Below, piece after piece: positions 1 through 8,778 of a DNA stretch of 64,000 nt. Origin of the DNA: Myxococcus xanthus (GTDB lineage Bacteria; Myxococcota; Myxococcia; Myxococcales; Myxococcaceae); contig NZ_CP017174.1 of the NCBI RefSeq assembly GCF_006402735.1, positions 3,971,001-4,035,000 on the forward strand, given 5' to 3'. The notes beneath the pieces were generated by a model. It worked only from the letters and a program-made list of their open reading frames with translations, did no database searches and had not been told where the DNA came from. Within the stretch, counting starts at the first letter, position 1; every line of letters begins with the position of its first letter. Position numbers and translations under genes: made by a program.

Positions 1-131
1 CATGGCCTCGTTCGAAAGCAGGGGCCGAGGGAAAAGCGTGGCTGGACGCCCGCGGACCCTGGCGGCTACCGTTCGCGCCGAGCCGTTGCCCCCCCTTTCC
101 CCCGCGCCACCACCGTGACCGAGGAGAGCCC

Positions 132-1286
132 TTGATGCCGTCCCAGGCCGCCCCCGACTTCGACATTTCTTCCGTGGACGTGGAGGGGTTTCACCGTGAG
201 TTGAAGGCGTTGCGTGAGCAACTGGACGCATCGCTGGGCGAGGCGGATGCGGCGCACCTCCGGAAGATTGAGCGTTGGGGCAGGGCGGCGACCGCGCTGG
301 GCGCGGCGACCTGTTGGCTGGCGCCGAACCCGCTCAGCGCGGCGGCGCTCAGTGTGGGGCGTTCCACGCGCTGGCTGCTGATGCACCACGTGGGGCACCG
401 GGGCTATGACCGGGTGCCGGGGCTTCCGGCGTCTCGCACGGGTAAGGGCTTCGCGAAGGGGAGCCGCCGCTATCTGGACTGGCTCGACTGGATGCTTCCG
501 GAGGCCTGGGTGTACGAGCACAACGTGCTCCACCACTCGCACACTGGAGAGGATGCGGACCCCGACCTCCTGGAGCGCAACGCGGAGGGGACGCTGCGCA
601 ACCCGGAGCGCTCGCTGGCGCTGCGGTACGTGCAGCTCGCGCTGCTCGCGCTGACGTGGCGGGCCAGCTACTACGCGCCGGAGACGCTCAGCTCGCTGCG
701 CCGGAAGGGCCGGCGCAAGGGTGGGGAGCTGACGCGCGAGGAGCTGAAGGAGCTGCTGCTGAGCTGCTATCTGCCGTATTCGGCCGTGCAGTTCGGGCTC
801 TTCCCGGCGCTCTACCTGGTGTTGGGGCCGTGGGCGTCGTTCAGCGCGTTCTGCAACTCCGTGATGGCGGACATCCTCACCAGCCTGCACACGTTCCTGG
901 TGGTGGGGCCGAACCACACGGGCGAGGACCTGTACCGGTTCGACTCGAAGCCGGAGAGCCGTGGCGAGCGCTACGTGCAGCAGGTGATTGGCAGCGCGAA
1001 CTACCGCACGGGCGGGGACCTGAACGACTTCGCCCACCTGTGGTTGAACTACCAGATTGAGCACCACATCTGGCCGGACCTGCCGATGCTGAAGTACCGC
1101 GAGGTGCAGCCGCAGGTGAAGGCGCTCTGCGAGAAGTACGGCATCCCCTACGTGCAGGAGAGCGTCTGGACCCGCGCGAAGAAGATGGTGGACGTCGTGG
1201 TGGGCAAGACGTCCATGCGGAAGCTCGCGCCGAAGCGCCAGGCCAGTGATGCCGGAGTGGCCGCAGCGCCTGCTCCCGCGGCGTGA
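132..1286 (+). CDS. Membrane fatty acid desaturase family protein
   Basis: Integral-membrane diiron desaturase or hydroxylase of 384 aa, predicted to oxidise an acyl chain or a related lipid at the inner membrane. The three histidine clusters of the family are visible: HHVGHRGYD near residue 80, HNVLHHSHTGED near residue 132, and QIEHHIWPDLP near residue 313. Hydrophobic stretches lie between them (around residues 55-75 and 215-260). The C-terminal 40 residues are Ala/Lys-rich and probably not part of the catalytic fold. Translation can begin at TTG 132 or at the adjacent ATG 135, behind a GAGGAGAGCC ribosome binding site. The gene stands alone and converges on the next minus-strand gene. The substrate cannot be read from the sequence. 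Confidence 0.88.
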   Translation: MMPSQAAPDFDISSVDVEGFHRELKALREQLDASLGEADAAHLRKIERWGRAATALGAATCWLAPNPLSAAALSVGRSTRWLLMHHVGHRGYDRVPGLPASRTGKGFAKGSRRYLDWLDWMLPEAWVYEHNVLHHSHTGEDADPDLLERNAEGTLRNPERSLALRYVQLALLALTWRASYYAPETLSSLRRKGRRKGGELTREELKELLLSCYLPYSAVQFGLFPALYLVLGPWASFSAFCNSVMADILTSLHTFLVVGPNHTGEDLYRFDSKPESRGERYVQQVIGSANYRTGGDLNDFAHLWLNYQIEHHIWPDLPMLKYREVQPQVKALCEKYGIPYVQESVWTRAKKMVDVVVGKTSMRKLAPKRQASDAGVAAAPAPAA

Positions 1287-1301
1287 GGGAGGGACGTTCG
1301 G

Positions 1302-1784
1302 CTACTCGGTGTAGGCCGCGAGGTTCGCCAGGGTCGAGGTCAGTCCCTCGATGTGGTCTTCCTGGCGAATGCCTTCGGGCACGTCTACACAGATGATGGT
1401 GACGCGCGTGCCCCCGGCGACGGGCGTCAGCGTCCAGGTCATGGTCATCGTGCCCGCGTAGGCGGGGTCGTCCGATTCGAACTCGAATCGCTGCACGACG
1501 CGTTCGTTGGGGACGAGCTCCACGAAGAGGCCCTCGACGACGTCCTCGTGCGCGGAGGTCTTCCCGGGCGCGGTGTGGTCCGCGTTGTCGTAGGAGAGTG
1601 TCATCCGGTACGTCCCGCCCGCGCGTGGCTCGAACGCGTGGATGTGGCCTTTCATGCCTTCCGGTGGGAGCCAGGTCGCCACGGCCGCGGGCTCGACGAA
1701 GGCCCGGTAGAGGGCTTCTGGCGAGGCCGCGATGACTCGCGAAGCCGTGTCGGTTCTCTTCCCGGGGCCTGTCGTGTTCGTCAC
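1302..1784 (-). CDS. SRPBCC / AHSA1-like domain protein
   Basis: Single-domain protein of 160 aa with the Bet v 1-like START fold of the AHSA1 (Aha1 C-terminal) family. Typical segments are visible: an early RVIAASPEALYRAFVEP helix, AVATWLPPEGMKGHIHAFEPR, a GGTYRMTLSYD strand, then TMTWTLTPVAGGTRVTI and a closing amphipathic helix. Members bind hydrophobic ligands or act as stress-related small-molecule binders; no enzymatic residues are evident. It is the last gene of a probable three-gene minus-strand run (TonB-like protein, a 159-aa unknown, this gene) with gaps of 17 and 29 bases. A second SRPBCC gene at 53139 belongs to a different, probably acquired, block. Confidence 0.85.
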   Translation of the reverse strand: MTNTTGPGKRTDTASRVIAASPEALYRAFVEPAAVATWLPPEGMKGHIHAFEPRAGGTYRMTLSYDNADHTAPGKTSAHEDVVEGLFVELVPNERVVQRFEFESDDPAYAGTMTMTWTLTPVAGGTRVTIICVDVPEGIRQEDHIEGLTSTLANLAAYTE

Positions 1785-1813
1785 GGGGGCATCCTGTTCG
1801 TGAGCGGTGCGGC

Positions 1814-2293
1814 TTACGCGCGCCGCGTGGTGCGTGTCAGCGTCTTCCGCGGCGGCGCTTCGGCGGCGTCGTGCCGGACGGCCTCGACATCCACCACGCG
1901 CGAGCCATCTGGCGGAACCGGTGGGCCCAGCGTCACCACGAGCACGCGGTAGGACTCCTCCAGCCGCTTGTGCAGCTTGGAGAAGATCACCTGGGCGGTG
2001 CCGGGCATGTCCTCGGTGTACGTGAAGTACCAGCGCAGTTCGTCCAGGCGGCCGTAGAAGTGGTCCACGACGGCTTGTTCCTGTTCGGGCAGGTGGATGA
2101 GCTGGTCGAACGCGCCGTCGGCGTACCGTGACGCGATGGTGCCCAGGAGCGGTTCGCGGCTGCGCAGGCGGGAGAAGAGGGCGAACATCTCATCCCGGCG
2201 GGCATCGAGCCTGCGCATGATGCCCGCGGCGTCCATCGCGAGCAGGTTTCGGACGCGGGAGGCCATTTCATCGGCCTTCTTGCGACGAGCCAT
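1814..2293 (-). CDS. Conserved hypothetical protein, alpha-helical
   Basis: Soluble protein of 159 aa that I do not recognise. It begins with a basic MARRKK segment. A largely helical body follows (two amphipathic segments at about residues 8-50 and 60-115, rich in Arg, Glu and Leu), ending in an Arg/Pro-rich tail. There is no signal peptide, membrane segment or cysteine motif. The ATG lies 17 bases after the stop of the TonB-like gene, and codon use matches the neighbouring genes, so it is probably a genuine member of the same transcription unit. A regulatory or structural role is possible but cannot be assigned. Confidence 0.7.
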   Translation of the reverse strand: MARRKKADEMASRVRNLLAMDAAGIMRRLDARRDEMFALFSRLRSREPLLGTIASRYADGAFDQLIHLPEQEQAVVDHFYGRLDELRWYFTYTEDMPGTAQVIFSKLHKRLEESYRVLVVTLGPPVPPDGSRVVDVEAVRHDAAEAPPRKTLTRTTRRA

Positions 2294-2310
2294 GGCGCGT
2301 CAGCCTAGCA

Positions 2311-3558
2311 TCAGTAGACGCGCAACAAGTGGGACCGGCACACGAACCGCGGGTTGCGGAAGTCGATGACCTCGACCTCGCCCGTCGTCTCCTCGAAGCG
2401 TCCGGCCAGGATGCCAGCAGCGCTCGTCGCGGCGATGTACCAGGCGTCCTGTCCCTTCAGTTCCTTGAGCTTGCGCAGGTACACGACGCGGCCTTCCACG
2501 GCCCACAAGGTATGGATGCCGTCGGCTCGGACACCGCGCGCGCCAGCGGGTGGCCCAGCGAGCTTCGCCAGTGACGCCGGGATGGCGTTCAGGACGTAGG
2601 CGTCGTAGGCCGGGTTGCCACTCAGCGAGATGAGCTTCGCATCGCGGAGGGTGCCATCCACTTCCTGCGTCAGCTCCAGCGTCACGACGAGCTTTGAGCC
2701 GCCACCCGTGGCCAGATGTTGGAGCTCCTGACCCGCCTGGGCGAAGAGGCGCGGCCGCTCCATGGATTCGTCTCCGGCGCGCTGCTGAATGTCATAGAGA
2801 CGTTCGGTCGTGGTGGGCGCCTTCGGCGGTGGGCCGGCTCCTGGATTTCCAGTCGCTCCGAAGCTGCTCGCTCGGGAAGCCCAGGCGGTCCCTGCCTGAT
2901 TCACCAGGCTGGTGCCTGGGAATACCGGCGCATCTTCAAGGCCCTTCTCAAGCGCTTCTCGAAGGCGGCTGAAATACGGGTCGATGAGACCGTTGGCGAC
3001 GCGAAGCTGGGCCTGATCGTCGACGATGAATTCCTCCACACGCCCCGCGACGGTGGCCTCCTCCTGCGCGGCGAGCTGCTCACGGGAAGGTGCCGGGTCG
3101 CCAGGACGCAACGTGCGTCCACTCGGTGTCTTCGGACCGGCGAGCGGCGCTCCTCCTGGCACCAGGAACGAGGGCAGGGAATCGGCGCCAGCCTGGAGTT
3201 GTTGCGGCCTGCGCGGGGCGTCCGGCGGCGATGCGGTGGTCTCCGGCGCAGCAGCAGTGTCGGGTGCCTCGGGAGGGGCAGGGGATGGCGCTGCGGCGAG
3301 GCCATCCCCGGCCGGTGTCTTTCTCACCTGCTTTCCCTTGGGACGAGGCGTGGACGCCGAAGGTGCAGGCTGCCCCACGAGCGGTGGAGAAGTCAGGACG
3401 GGCGGTGTGGTGACGATGTCCACCGAGAGCGGCTTCGACGTGACGGCCTGGCGAGGCGCACGCTCCGGCGGGTCGACAGACCCAAGCAGCATGAGCAGCC
3501 CCACGTGGATGACGAGCGATGCCAGCGCGGCCCCGCCGAGTCGTCGCATTCGCCGCAT
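2311..3558 (-). CDS. TonB/TolA-like energy-transducer-type protein
   Basis: Protein of 415 aa with the build of a TonB or TolA family member. It has a basic N-terminus (MRRMRRLGG), a single transmembrane helix (about residues 7-24), and a long Pro/Ala/Ser-rich periplasmic spacer (about 30-160). A C-terminal globular region contains VVTLELTQEVDGTLRDAKLI and GNPAYDAYVLNAI, which resemble the TonB C-terminal fold. I chose ATG 3558 because it has GGGAG five bases upstream and puts the membrane helix at the N-terminus; GTG 3633 would add 25 residues. No ExbB/ExbD genes lie nearby, so its partners must be encoded elsewhere. It heads the minus-strand run ending at 1302. Confidence 0.72.
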   Translation of the reverse strand: MRRMRRLGGAALASLVIHVGLLMLLGSVDPPERAPRQAVTSKPLSVDIVTTPPVLTSPPLVGQPAPSASTPRPKGKQVRKTPAGDGLAAAPSPAPPEAPDTAAAPETTASPPDAPRRPQQLQAGADSLPSFLVPGGAPLAGPKTPSGRTLRPGDPAPSREQLAAQEEATVAGRVEEFIVDDQAQLRVANGLIDPYFSRLREALEKGLEDAPVFPGTSLVNQAGTAWASRASSFGATGNPGAGPPPKAPTTTERLYDIQQRAGDESMERPRLFAQAGQELQHLATGGGSKLVVTLELTQEVDGTLRDAKLISLSGNPAYDAYVLNAIPASLAKLAGPPAGARGVRADGIHTLWAVEGRVVYLRKLKELKGQDAWYIAATSAAGILAGRFEETTGEVEVIDFRNPRFVCRSHLLRVY

Positions 3559-3787
3559 CTCGACTCCCACGCTCCCCGGGACGGGGCCTCCACGTCCCGC
3601 CAGCATAACCGGCACGGATCTTGGCTTGGACACGTCTACGTCCCGCCGTGCGCGACATTGCGTACAGTCCCCATCAGGGCATGGGCTGCGACCGTGGGGT
3701 GCCCAACGCGATGACTCACTGCGACAAGCGATTCCTTTCGCGCGGTCTGTCTCGCGCGTCGGTTACGCTCAGTGCTTCGAGGCCACC

Positions 3788-4567
3788 ATGAACAACGCTC
3801 CTGATGATGGCTGTCCGGCCGACCAGCGCTTGCTCCGGAGACCGGGGAGAACGATGCCAGACGCGCTCCGGCAGTTCATCGCGGAGACCTGGGTCTTCCG
3901 CAGGCAGGAGGAACTGGCCGCGGGGCTGCGTTTCGCCCGGCTGGCAGGAGCGCTCGAGCAGTTGGCCACGCCCGAAACGCTGGTGGAACTCGCGCGCCGC
4001 GCGTCGGAGGACGAACGGCGCCACGCGGGCATGTGCGAGCTGATGGCGCGCACCTACGGGCAAGAGGTGATGCCGCCGGTGCCCCTGGAGGCGCGGGAGA
4101 CCGCTCCGCAAGACCTCAGCTTCCGCGAGCGCGTGCTCTACGAAGTCGTCGCCGCCTGCTGCATCTCGGAGACGGAGAGCACGGCCGGGTTGACCTCGGT
4201 GTTGGCCGTGGACGGACCACCCCGGGTGCGCGCGGTGCTTCGAGACATCCTTCGGGACGAGGTCGCGCACAGCCGTCTGGGGTGGGCCTACCTCGCGCAT
4301 GCCGCCGAATCGGGCTCCGTGGCATTCCTGTCGCCGTACCTGCCTGAGATGCTGGAGGACAGCGTGTCGCCCAGGCTCTTCGCGAAGGGCCTGTCCGATG
4401 CGGAGGGTTCCATGCTCCTGGCGCACGGCGTGTTGCCGCATGCGCGCAAGAGCGAGGTGTTCATTCAGGCCCTGCACGACGTCGTCTTTCCCGGGCTGGA
4501 ACGATGCGGAGTGGACACCACTCCCGGACGGCAGTGGGTGGAGCGTCGTCGTCAGTCCGGAGCGTAG
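3788..4567 (+). CDS. Ferritin-like (diiron) domain protein
   Basis: Soluble four-helix protein of 259 aa. Carboxylate/histidine motifs suggest a ferritin-like diiron site: ASEDERRHAGMCE near residue 87 and LRDEVAHSRLGW near residue 162, with ETEST in the helix between. The closest general class is ferritin-like oxidoreductases found as stand-alone proteins in myxobacteria; no substrate is evident. The reading frame is open far upstream (to 3026), but the codons before 3788 run antisense to the TonB-like gene. ATG 3788, or ATG 3854 (MPDALRQF), is the sensible start. It is followed after 22 bases by peptide deformylase. Confidence 0.7.
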   Translation: MNNAPDDGCPADQRLLRRPGRTMPDALRQFIAETWVFRRQEELAAGLRFARLAGALEQLATPETLVELARRASEDERRHAGMCELMARTYGQEVMPPVPLEARETAPQDLSFRERVLYEVVAACCISETESTAGLTSVLAVDGPPRVRAVLRDILRDEVAHSRLGWAYLAHAAESGSVAFLSPYLPEMLEDSVSPRLFAKGLSDAEGSMLLAHGVLPHARKSEVFIQALHDVVFPGLERCGVDTTPGRQWVERRRQSGA

Positions 4568-4589
4568 CGGGCCCTGCTACGCTGGCGGC

Positions 4590-5195
4590 ATGGTGCTCAA
4601 GATTGTCCAGGCAGGGGACCCGGTGCTGCGTCGGAAGGCGCGCGATTTGACGCCGGAGGAGCTTGCCAGCCCGGAGACGGCACGGCTCATCGAGCAGATG
4701 CGCGACACGATGCGGGACGCGCCCGGTGTCGGGCTGGCGGCGCCCCAGGTGGGCGTGGGCCTGCGAGTCATCGTCATCGAGGACCGGGCCGAGTATCAGG
4801 CGGGCCTCTCGGAGAGAGAGCTGGCAGCGCGAGGACGGAAGCCCGTGCCCTTCCATGTGCTCATCAATCCCAGGCTGGTCGTGGAGGACGCGGCACCCGC
4901 GGAGTTCCACGAAGGGTGCCTGAGCGTGTCGGGCTTCGCGGCCCTGGTGCCCCGCGCCAGTGCCGTGCGCGTGGATGCACTCGATGAACACGGCCAGCCC
5001 GTGACGGTCCAGGCCCGGGGCTGGTACGCGCGCATTCTCCAACACGAGCTGGACCACCTGGACGGCACGCTCTACGTGGACCGGATGGAGACACGGAGCT
5101 TCTCCACCGCGGAGAACCATCGCCGGTACCAGGCGGGGCGCAGCACCGCGGAGCTGCGCGCCGAGCTGGGGCTGCCAGTGCCCGACAAGGGGTAG
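4590..5195 (+). CDS. def: Peptide deformylase
   Basis: Removes the formyl group from the N-terminal methionine of new proteins. The protein is 201 aa. All three deformylase motifs are present: GVGLAAPQVG (residues 46-55), EGCLSVSG with the metal-binding Cys110, and HELDHLDG with metal ligands His152 and His156 and catalytic Glu153. The insert around residues 63-88 (EDRAEYQAGLSERELAARGRK) is longer than in the E. coli enzyme, as is common in type II-like and deltaproteobacterial forms. The ATG at 4590 has no strong Shine-Dalgarno sequence but fits the start of the conserved VLKIVQAGDPVLR strand. No methionyl-tRNA formyltransferase gene is adjacent. Confidence 0.95.
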   Translation: MVLKIVQAGDPVLRRKARDLTPEELASPETARLIEQMRDTMRDAPGVGLAAPQVGVGLRVIVIEDRAEYQAGLSERELAARGRKPVPFHVLINPRLVVEDAAPAEFHEGCLSVSGFAALVPRASAVRVDALDEHGQPVTVQARGWYARILQHELDHLDGTLYVDRMETRSFSTAENHRRYQAGRSTAELRAELGLPVPDKG

Positions 5196-5213
5196 GGCAC
5201 GACGTCTTTCGCG

Positions 5214-5708
5214 TCAGCCTTCGCGGCCGTGCGCCGCGGCCTTCAACTGGGCCGTGTCGACGCGGACGAAGATGGAATCACCCGCCGCGGTCAGCGTCTC
5301 GCCCGCGAAGACTTCACAGAGGACTCGGCTCTTGCGTCCGACTTCGCCCTCGACGCGTGCACGGAGGGTGAGCGGGACGCCCATGGGCGTGGGTTTGATG
5401 AACTTCACGCCCAGGCTCCCGGTGACGCATTCAATGGCAGGCGAGCTGCCAGGAGAGCGGCCTTCGGCGCGGTAGTGGTACGCCATGGCCGTCCAGTTCG
5501 AGTGACAGTCGACCAGCATGGCAATCAGGCCGCCGTAGACGAGTTCCGGCCAGCCGCTGTACCGGGCATCGGGCGTGTGGCGTGCCACCACGTGGATGCC
5601 GTCCTCATCCCAGTAGCTCTGGATGTGCAGGCCGTGAGGGTTCTTGCTGCCGCAGCCGTAGCAGATGCCTTCCGGCGCGACGACTTCCTGGAGAGATGAG
5701 GTTTCCAT
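5214..5708 (-). CDS. PaaI/YbgC-type hotdog thioesterase
   Basis: Acyl-CoA thioesterase-like protein of 164 aa with a single hotdog domain. An N-terminal [15 protein letters not shown] segment is typical of one PaaI-related subfamily. [19 protein letters not shown] is the long central helix, with Asp in the usual catalytic neighbourhood, and [21 protein letters not shown] is the following strand pair. The hydrolysed substrate is unknown. ATG 5708 gives METSSLQEV, just before the conserved CGCG segment; the ORF could be extended to 5747 but that would crowd the divergent gene at 5813. It converges with def. Confidence 0.85.
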   Translation of the reverse strand: METSSLQEVVAPEGICYGCGSKNPHGLHIQSYWDEDGIHVVARHTPDARYSGWPELVYGGLIAMLVDCHSNWTAMAYHYRAEGRSPGSSPAIECVTGSLGVKFIKPTPMGVPLTLRARVEGEVGRKSRVLCEVFAGETLTAAGDSIFVRVDTAQLKAAAHGREG

Positions 5709-5812
5709 GTGGGGCCCTGACTGGAGGGGAGGTGCAACGATGCGCACATCCTGGCCCAGCAGGCGCCTTTCGTCGCGTGTCTCGACCAGGGCCCGGGATA
5801 GTGTCCGTGTCG

Positions 5813-6661
5813 ATGCTCACTGAAGTCCAGGCAGGTCCCTACACAGTCCGAGGCGTGTCCGTGGGTGGCGTGTACACGTCGCTCCAGGTACCCGAGCTGG
5901 ACGTGGTGCTCGACGTGGGGCTGCCCATTCGTTCCTTCTGTGGCTCGGACCGCATCTTCTTGAGCCACGCGCACCCGGACCATGCCAGCGGGCTGGGCTC
6001 TCTGCTCGGCATCCGTCGGCTCATCGGCAAGGGTGCACCCCAGGTCTTCCTGCCCGCGGAGATCGAGGAGAACGTCCAGGCGTCGCTCGCCGTGATGTCG
6101 CGGCTGCATCACACCTCCATGGAGGTGCACACGGTGCCGATGCTGCCTGGGGACGTGCGGCCCCTGGGGCAAGGTCTGTTCGTCCGCGCGTTCCGAACGC
6201 ATCACCCGGTGCCGTCGCTCGGGTATCAGTTCTTCCGCCGTGTCGCGAAGCTCCGTCCCGAGCACCAGTCTCTGCCGCCCCAGGAGATCGCCAGGCGGAG
6301 GCAAGCGGGCGAGGCGCTCTTCGACGAAGTCGAGCGGCTGGAGCTGGCCTATGCCACCGACACCGTGTCCCGCGTCCTGGACACGGAGCCGAGTTTGTTC
6401 GACTCGCGAGTGCTCATCCTCGAGTGCACCTTCGTCGACGCGCGCCACTCCGTGCAGGACGCTCAGGCGAAGGCGCATCTCCACCTGGACGAACTCCTCG
6501 CGCGCGCGGACCAGTTTCGCAACGAGGCCCTGGTCCTCATGCACTTCAGCCAGGCGCTTCCTCCTGAATCCGTCCACGCCACGTTGCGCGCGCGACTGCC
6601 GCCGTCGCTGGCCGAACGCGTCCGCGTCTTCGCTCCCGAAGCGGGCCGTTGGTTCGGGTGA
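5813..6661 (+). CDS. Metallo-beta-lactamase-fold hydrolase, RNase Z-like
   Basis: Metallohydrolase of 282 aa from the RNase Z / ElaC branch of the metallo-beta-lactamase superfamily. Visible are [17 protein letters not shown] (the HxHxDH metal motif, about residues 47-63), a HHPVPSLGY histidine region, AYATDT with the metal-bridging Asp, LILECTF, and LVLMHFSQ near the C-terminus. It is shorter than some tRNase Z proteins, so tRNA 3' processing is possible but not certain; a stand-alone hydrolase is the alternative. The frame is open back to 5582 because it runs antisense to the thioesterase gene. ATG 5813 was chosen because [14 protein letters not shown] begins the domain. Confidence 0.85.
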   Translation: MLTEVQAGPYTVRGVSVGGVYTSLQVPELDVVLDVGLPIRSFCGSDRIFLSHAHPDHASGLGSLLGIRRLIGKGAPQVFLPAEIEENVQASLAVMSRLHHTSMEVHTVPMLPGDVRPLGQGLFVRAFRTHHPVPSLGYQFFRRVAKLRPEHQSLPPQEIARRRQAGEALFDEVERLELAYATDTVSRVLDTEPSLFDSRVLILECTFVDARHSVQDAQAKAHLHLDELLARADQFRNEALVLMHFSQALPPESVHATLRARLPPSLAERVRVFAPEAGRWFG

Positions 6662-6797
6662 GCCGCGCCCGTGAAGTACGTGTCGGAGAGCCAGACCCGG
6701 TACGGCAACGACGTGGCGGTGGTTCTGCACTGACCTCCCGTCACTGCGTTGCACATGAATCGCGACTCGCCGCGGCATACCTGTTAAATCGCGGCGC

Positions 6798-7955
6798 ATG
6801 AGCACGTCATCGCCCAGGCATGTTCTCGTGGCTGGGGCTGGAATTGGTGGACTCACGCTGGCCTGCGCGCTTCGGCGCGCGGGCCTCTCCGTCACCGTCT
6901 TCGAGCGCTCCGATGCCCTGAAGTGGGTGGGCGCGGGCCTCACGGTGCAGATGAACGCCACGGCGGCCCTGCGCCGCATCGGTCTGTGTGACGAGGTGGT
7001 CCATGCCGGTGCGTGTCCCACGGACAGCGCGATCCTGAAGCCGTCGGGTTCGGCGCTCACGCGGCTTCCGGTGACTCGGATTCAGGAGGAACTGGGGCTG
7101 CCCCTGGTGTGCATCCACCGGGCGCGGCTCCAGTCCGTGCTGCTGGCCCATGCCGGGGAGGAGAACGTCCGGCTGGGGCTCACCGTGACGGCGTTTCACG
7201 ACGACGGCCAGACAGTGACGGTGCGGTTGTCGGACGGCAGCTCGGTGACGGGCGATGCGCTGGTGGGCGCGGACGGGCTGCGCTCGGTGGTGCGTGGGGC
7301 GCTGCTGGGCGACGCGCCGCTGCGCTATTCGGGTTACACGAGCTGGAGGGGCGTGTGCTCAGACGTCCCGAGCGCGACGCCGGGATTTGTTTCAGAGACG
7401 TGGGGCCCGGGGGCGCGCTTCGGTGTGGTGCCCATCGGCTTCGGACAAACGTATTGGTTCGCCACGCAGAATGCGCCGGCTGGAGGGCAGGATGCTCCCG
7501 GGGAGACACGGGCCCGGCTGCAGTCCATCTTCGGCGGGTGGCACGCGCCCGTCGCGGACCTGATTGCCGCGACGGATGAAGCGAACATCATCCGCACGGA
7601 CATCCACGACCGGCCGCCTGTCAGCCGCTGGAGCCGGGGCCGGGTGACTTTGCTGGGAGACGCCGCGCACCCGATGACGCCCAACATGGGGCAGGGCGGG
7701 TGTCAGGCCATCGAGGATGCCGTGGTGCTGGCGGAGTTGCTGGCCGGGGAGGGCCCCGTGGACGCGGCGCTGGCGGCCTACGAGCAACGCCGGCTCGCGC
7801 GTGCCAACAGCTTCGTGACGCGTTCCTGGAGCCTGGGGCGCGTGGCCCAGTGGGAGAGTTCAGCGGGGCGCTTCATTCGCAATGCGCTCTTCCAACTCGT
7901 GCCTCAAGGGCTCGCCGCCCGGCAGGTCCGAGAGTTGGTGCGCGACGCCGCGTAG
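6798..7955 (+). CDS. FAD-dependent monooxygenase (PHBH fold)
   Basis: Flavoprotein hydroxylase of 385 aa, predicted to use NAD(P)H and oxygen on an aromatic or polyketide-like substrate. The FAD-binding elements are all there: GAGIGGLTLACALRRAG (residues 11-27), the DG motif ALVGADGLRSVVRGAL (about 153-168), and GDAAHPMTPNMGQGGCQAIED (about 289-309). Its length is typical for single-component group A monooxygenases such as salicylate or 6-hydroxynicotinate 3-monooxygenase types. The gene is monocistronic: 136 bases upstream show no gene and the next gene converges. The physiological substrate cannot be inferred. Confidence 0.92.
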   Translation: MSTSSPRHVLVAGAGIGGLTLACALRRAGLSVTVFERSDALKWVGAGLTVQMNATAALRRIGLCDEVVHAGACPTDSAILKPSGSALTRLPVTRIQEELGLPLVCIHRARLQSVLLAHAGEENVRLGLTVTAFHDDGQTVTVRLSDGSSVTGDALVGADGLRSVVRGALLGDAPLRYSGYTSWRGVCSDVPSATPGFVSETWGPGARFGVVPIGFGQTYWFATQNAPAGGQDAPGETRARLQSIFGGWHAPVADLIAATDEANIIRTDIHDRPPVSRWSRGRVTLLGDAAHPMTPNMGQGGCQAIEDAVVLAELLAGEGPVDAALAAYEQRRLARANSFVTRSWSLGRVAQWESSAGRFIRNALFQLVPQGLAARQVRELVRDAA

Positions 7956-7974
7956 GGCGCTCAAGGAGCGGTTT

Positions 7975-8685
7975 CTAGAGGTTCAGTCCGAGCAGCGCCC
8001 CCGCGAACGGGCCGTCGAGCGAAACCGTGAACGCGGCCGCATCAGGAGTCGGCTGAAGCCCGTACGCCTGTTCGAAGTAGTGCGTATAGCCCCCATGAAC
8101 GCGAGCATGCATGTAGCGACTCAGCTTGACCTGGATCGCAGCCAGTCCGCCCGCGCCGAAGGCCCACTTGCGTATGCGGCCCTCGTAGAAGTTGTTGCCG
8201 CCAATGGGTGTGTAGCCCGGCTCCCCTGGCTGCACCTGACCAATCTGCCCCGTGGGCAGTGAGACCTCCGCCGCGCTGCCGAACGCGCTCACCCCGAGCG
8301 TCACGTTTCGTGTCAGCGAGAACCGCTTCTCCAGCCCCGGCCTCAGCGCCAGGACCTGGACGTCACCACCCGCCAGGTACCAGTCGATGCCGTTCGTCCA
8401 CCACCAGTCGCTCCGCTCGGAGCCACGGACGAGGTTGAAGTGGAGCCCGCCGGAGAGGCGCGCGGCTCCGCTTCGGGCGTTCACCGTCTTCACCCGTGAA
8501 CGCAGCGTCGGCACCTCCGTCGCGGGATGCCGCATTGGAGACAGCGTCCCACCGACCTCCACCGCGAGCTGTGGCGGCGGGAGCGTCGCTTCTTGCTCCG
8601 GGGACGGCGCTGCCCCCAGGGCCGGAGAACACAGGCAGGCAGACACCAGCAAGCCGAAGGTGGACACCGCGCGAGTGACGCTCAT
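7975..8685 (-). CDS. Putative outer-membrane beta-barrel protein
   Basis: Secreted protein of 236 aa with a clear Sec signal peptide (MSVTRAVSTFGLLVSACLCSPALGA, cut near residue 24). The mature part has alternating hydrophobic and polar residues, with strand-like segments such as LSGGLHFNLVRGSERSDWWW, NVTLGVSAFGSAAEVSL and ARVHGGYTHYFEQAYG, and it ends in a hydrophobic LLGLNL. This suggests a small outer-membrane beta-barrel, although no family is recognised. ATG 8685 was preferred over 8727 because it places the signal peptide at the N-terminus. It overlaps nothing and converges with the monooxygenase gene. Confidence 0.65.
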   Translation of the reverse strand: MSVTRAVSTFGLLVSACLCSPALGAAPSPEQEATLPPPQLAVEVGGTLSPMRHPATEVPTLRSRVKTVNARSGAARLSGGLHFNLVRGSERSDWWWTNGIDWYLAGGDVQVLALRPGLEKRFSLTRNVTLGVSAFGSAAEVSLPTGQIGQVQPGEPGYTPIGGNNFYEGRIRKWAFGAGGLAAIQVKLSRYMHARVHGGYTHYFEQAYGLQPTPDAAAFTVSLDGPFAGALLGLNL

Positions 8686-8778
8686 GAGGCTTCCTCCCGG
8701 GGGGATGAATGCTGCCGCCTGAACCATGGCGGAAGTCCCGGCCCCCCAGGGCTGTTTCGCGGTGGAACCCGAGCCAGC

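Noticed and set aside
1-131. Coding sequence at the left edge
   Set aside because: No frame with start, ribosome binding site or recognisable protein was seen; it appears to be the upstream region of the desaturase gene.
66-1067. Long minus-strand open frame opposite the desaturase gene
   Set aside because: Its translation is Arg/His/Gln-rich without any domain, typical of the antisense of a GC-rich gene; the plus-strand frame has clear desaturase motifs.
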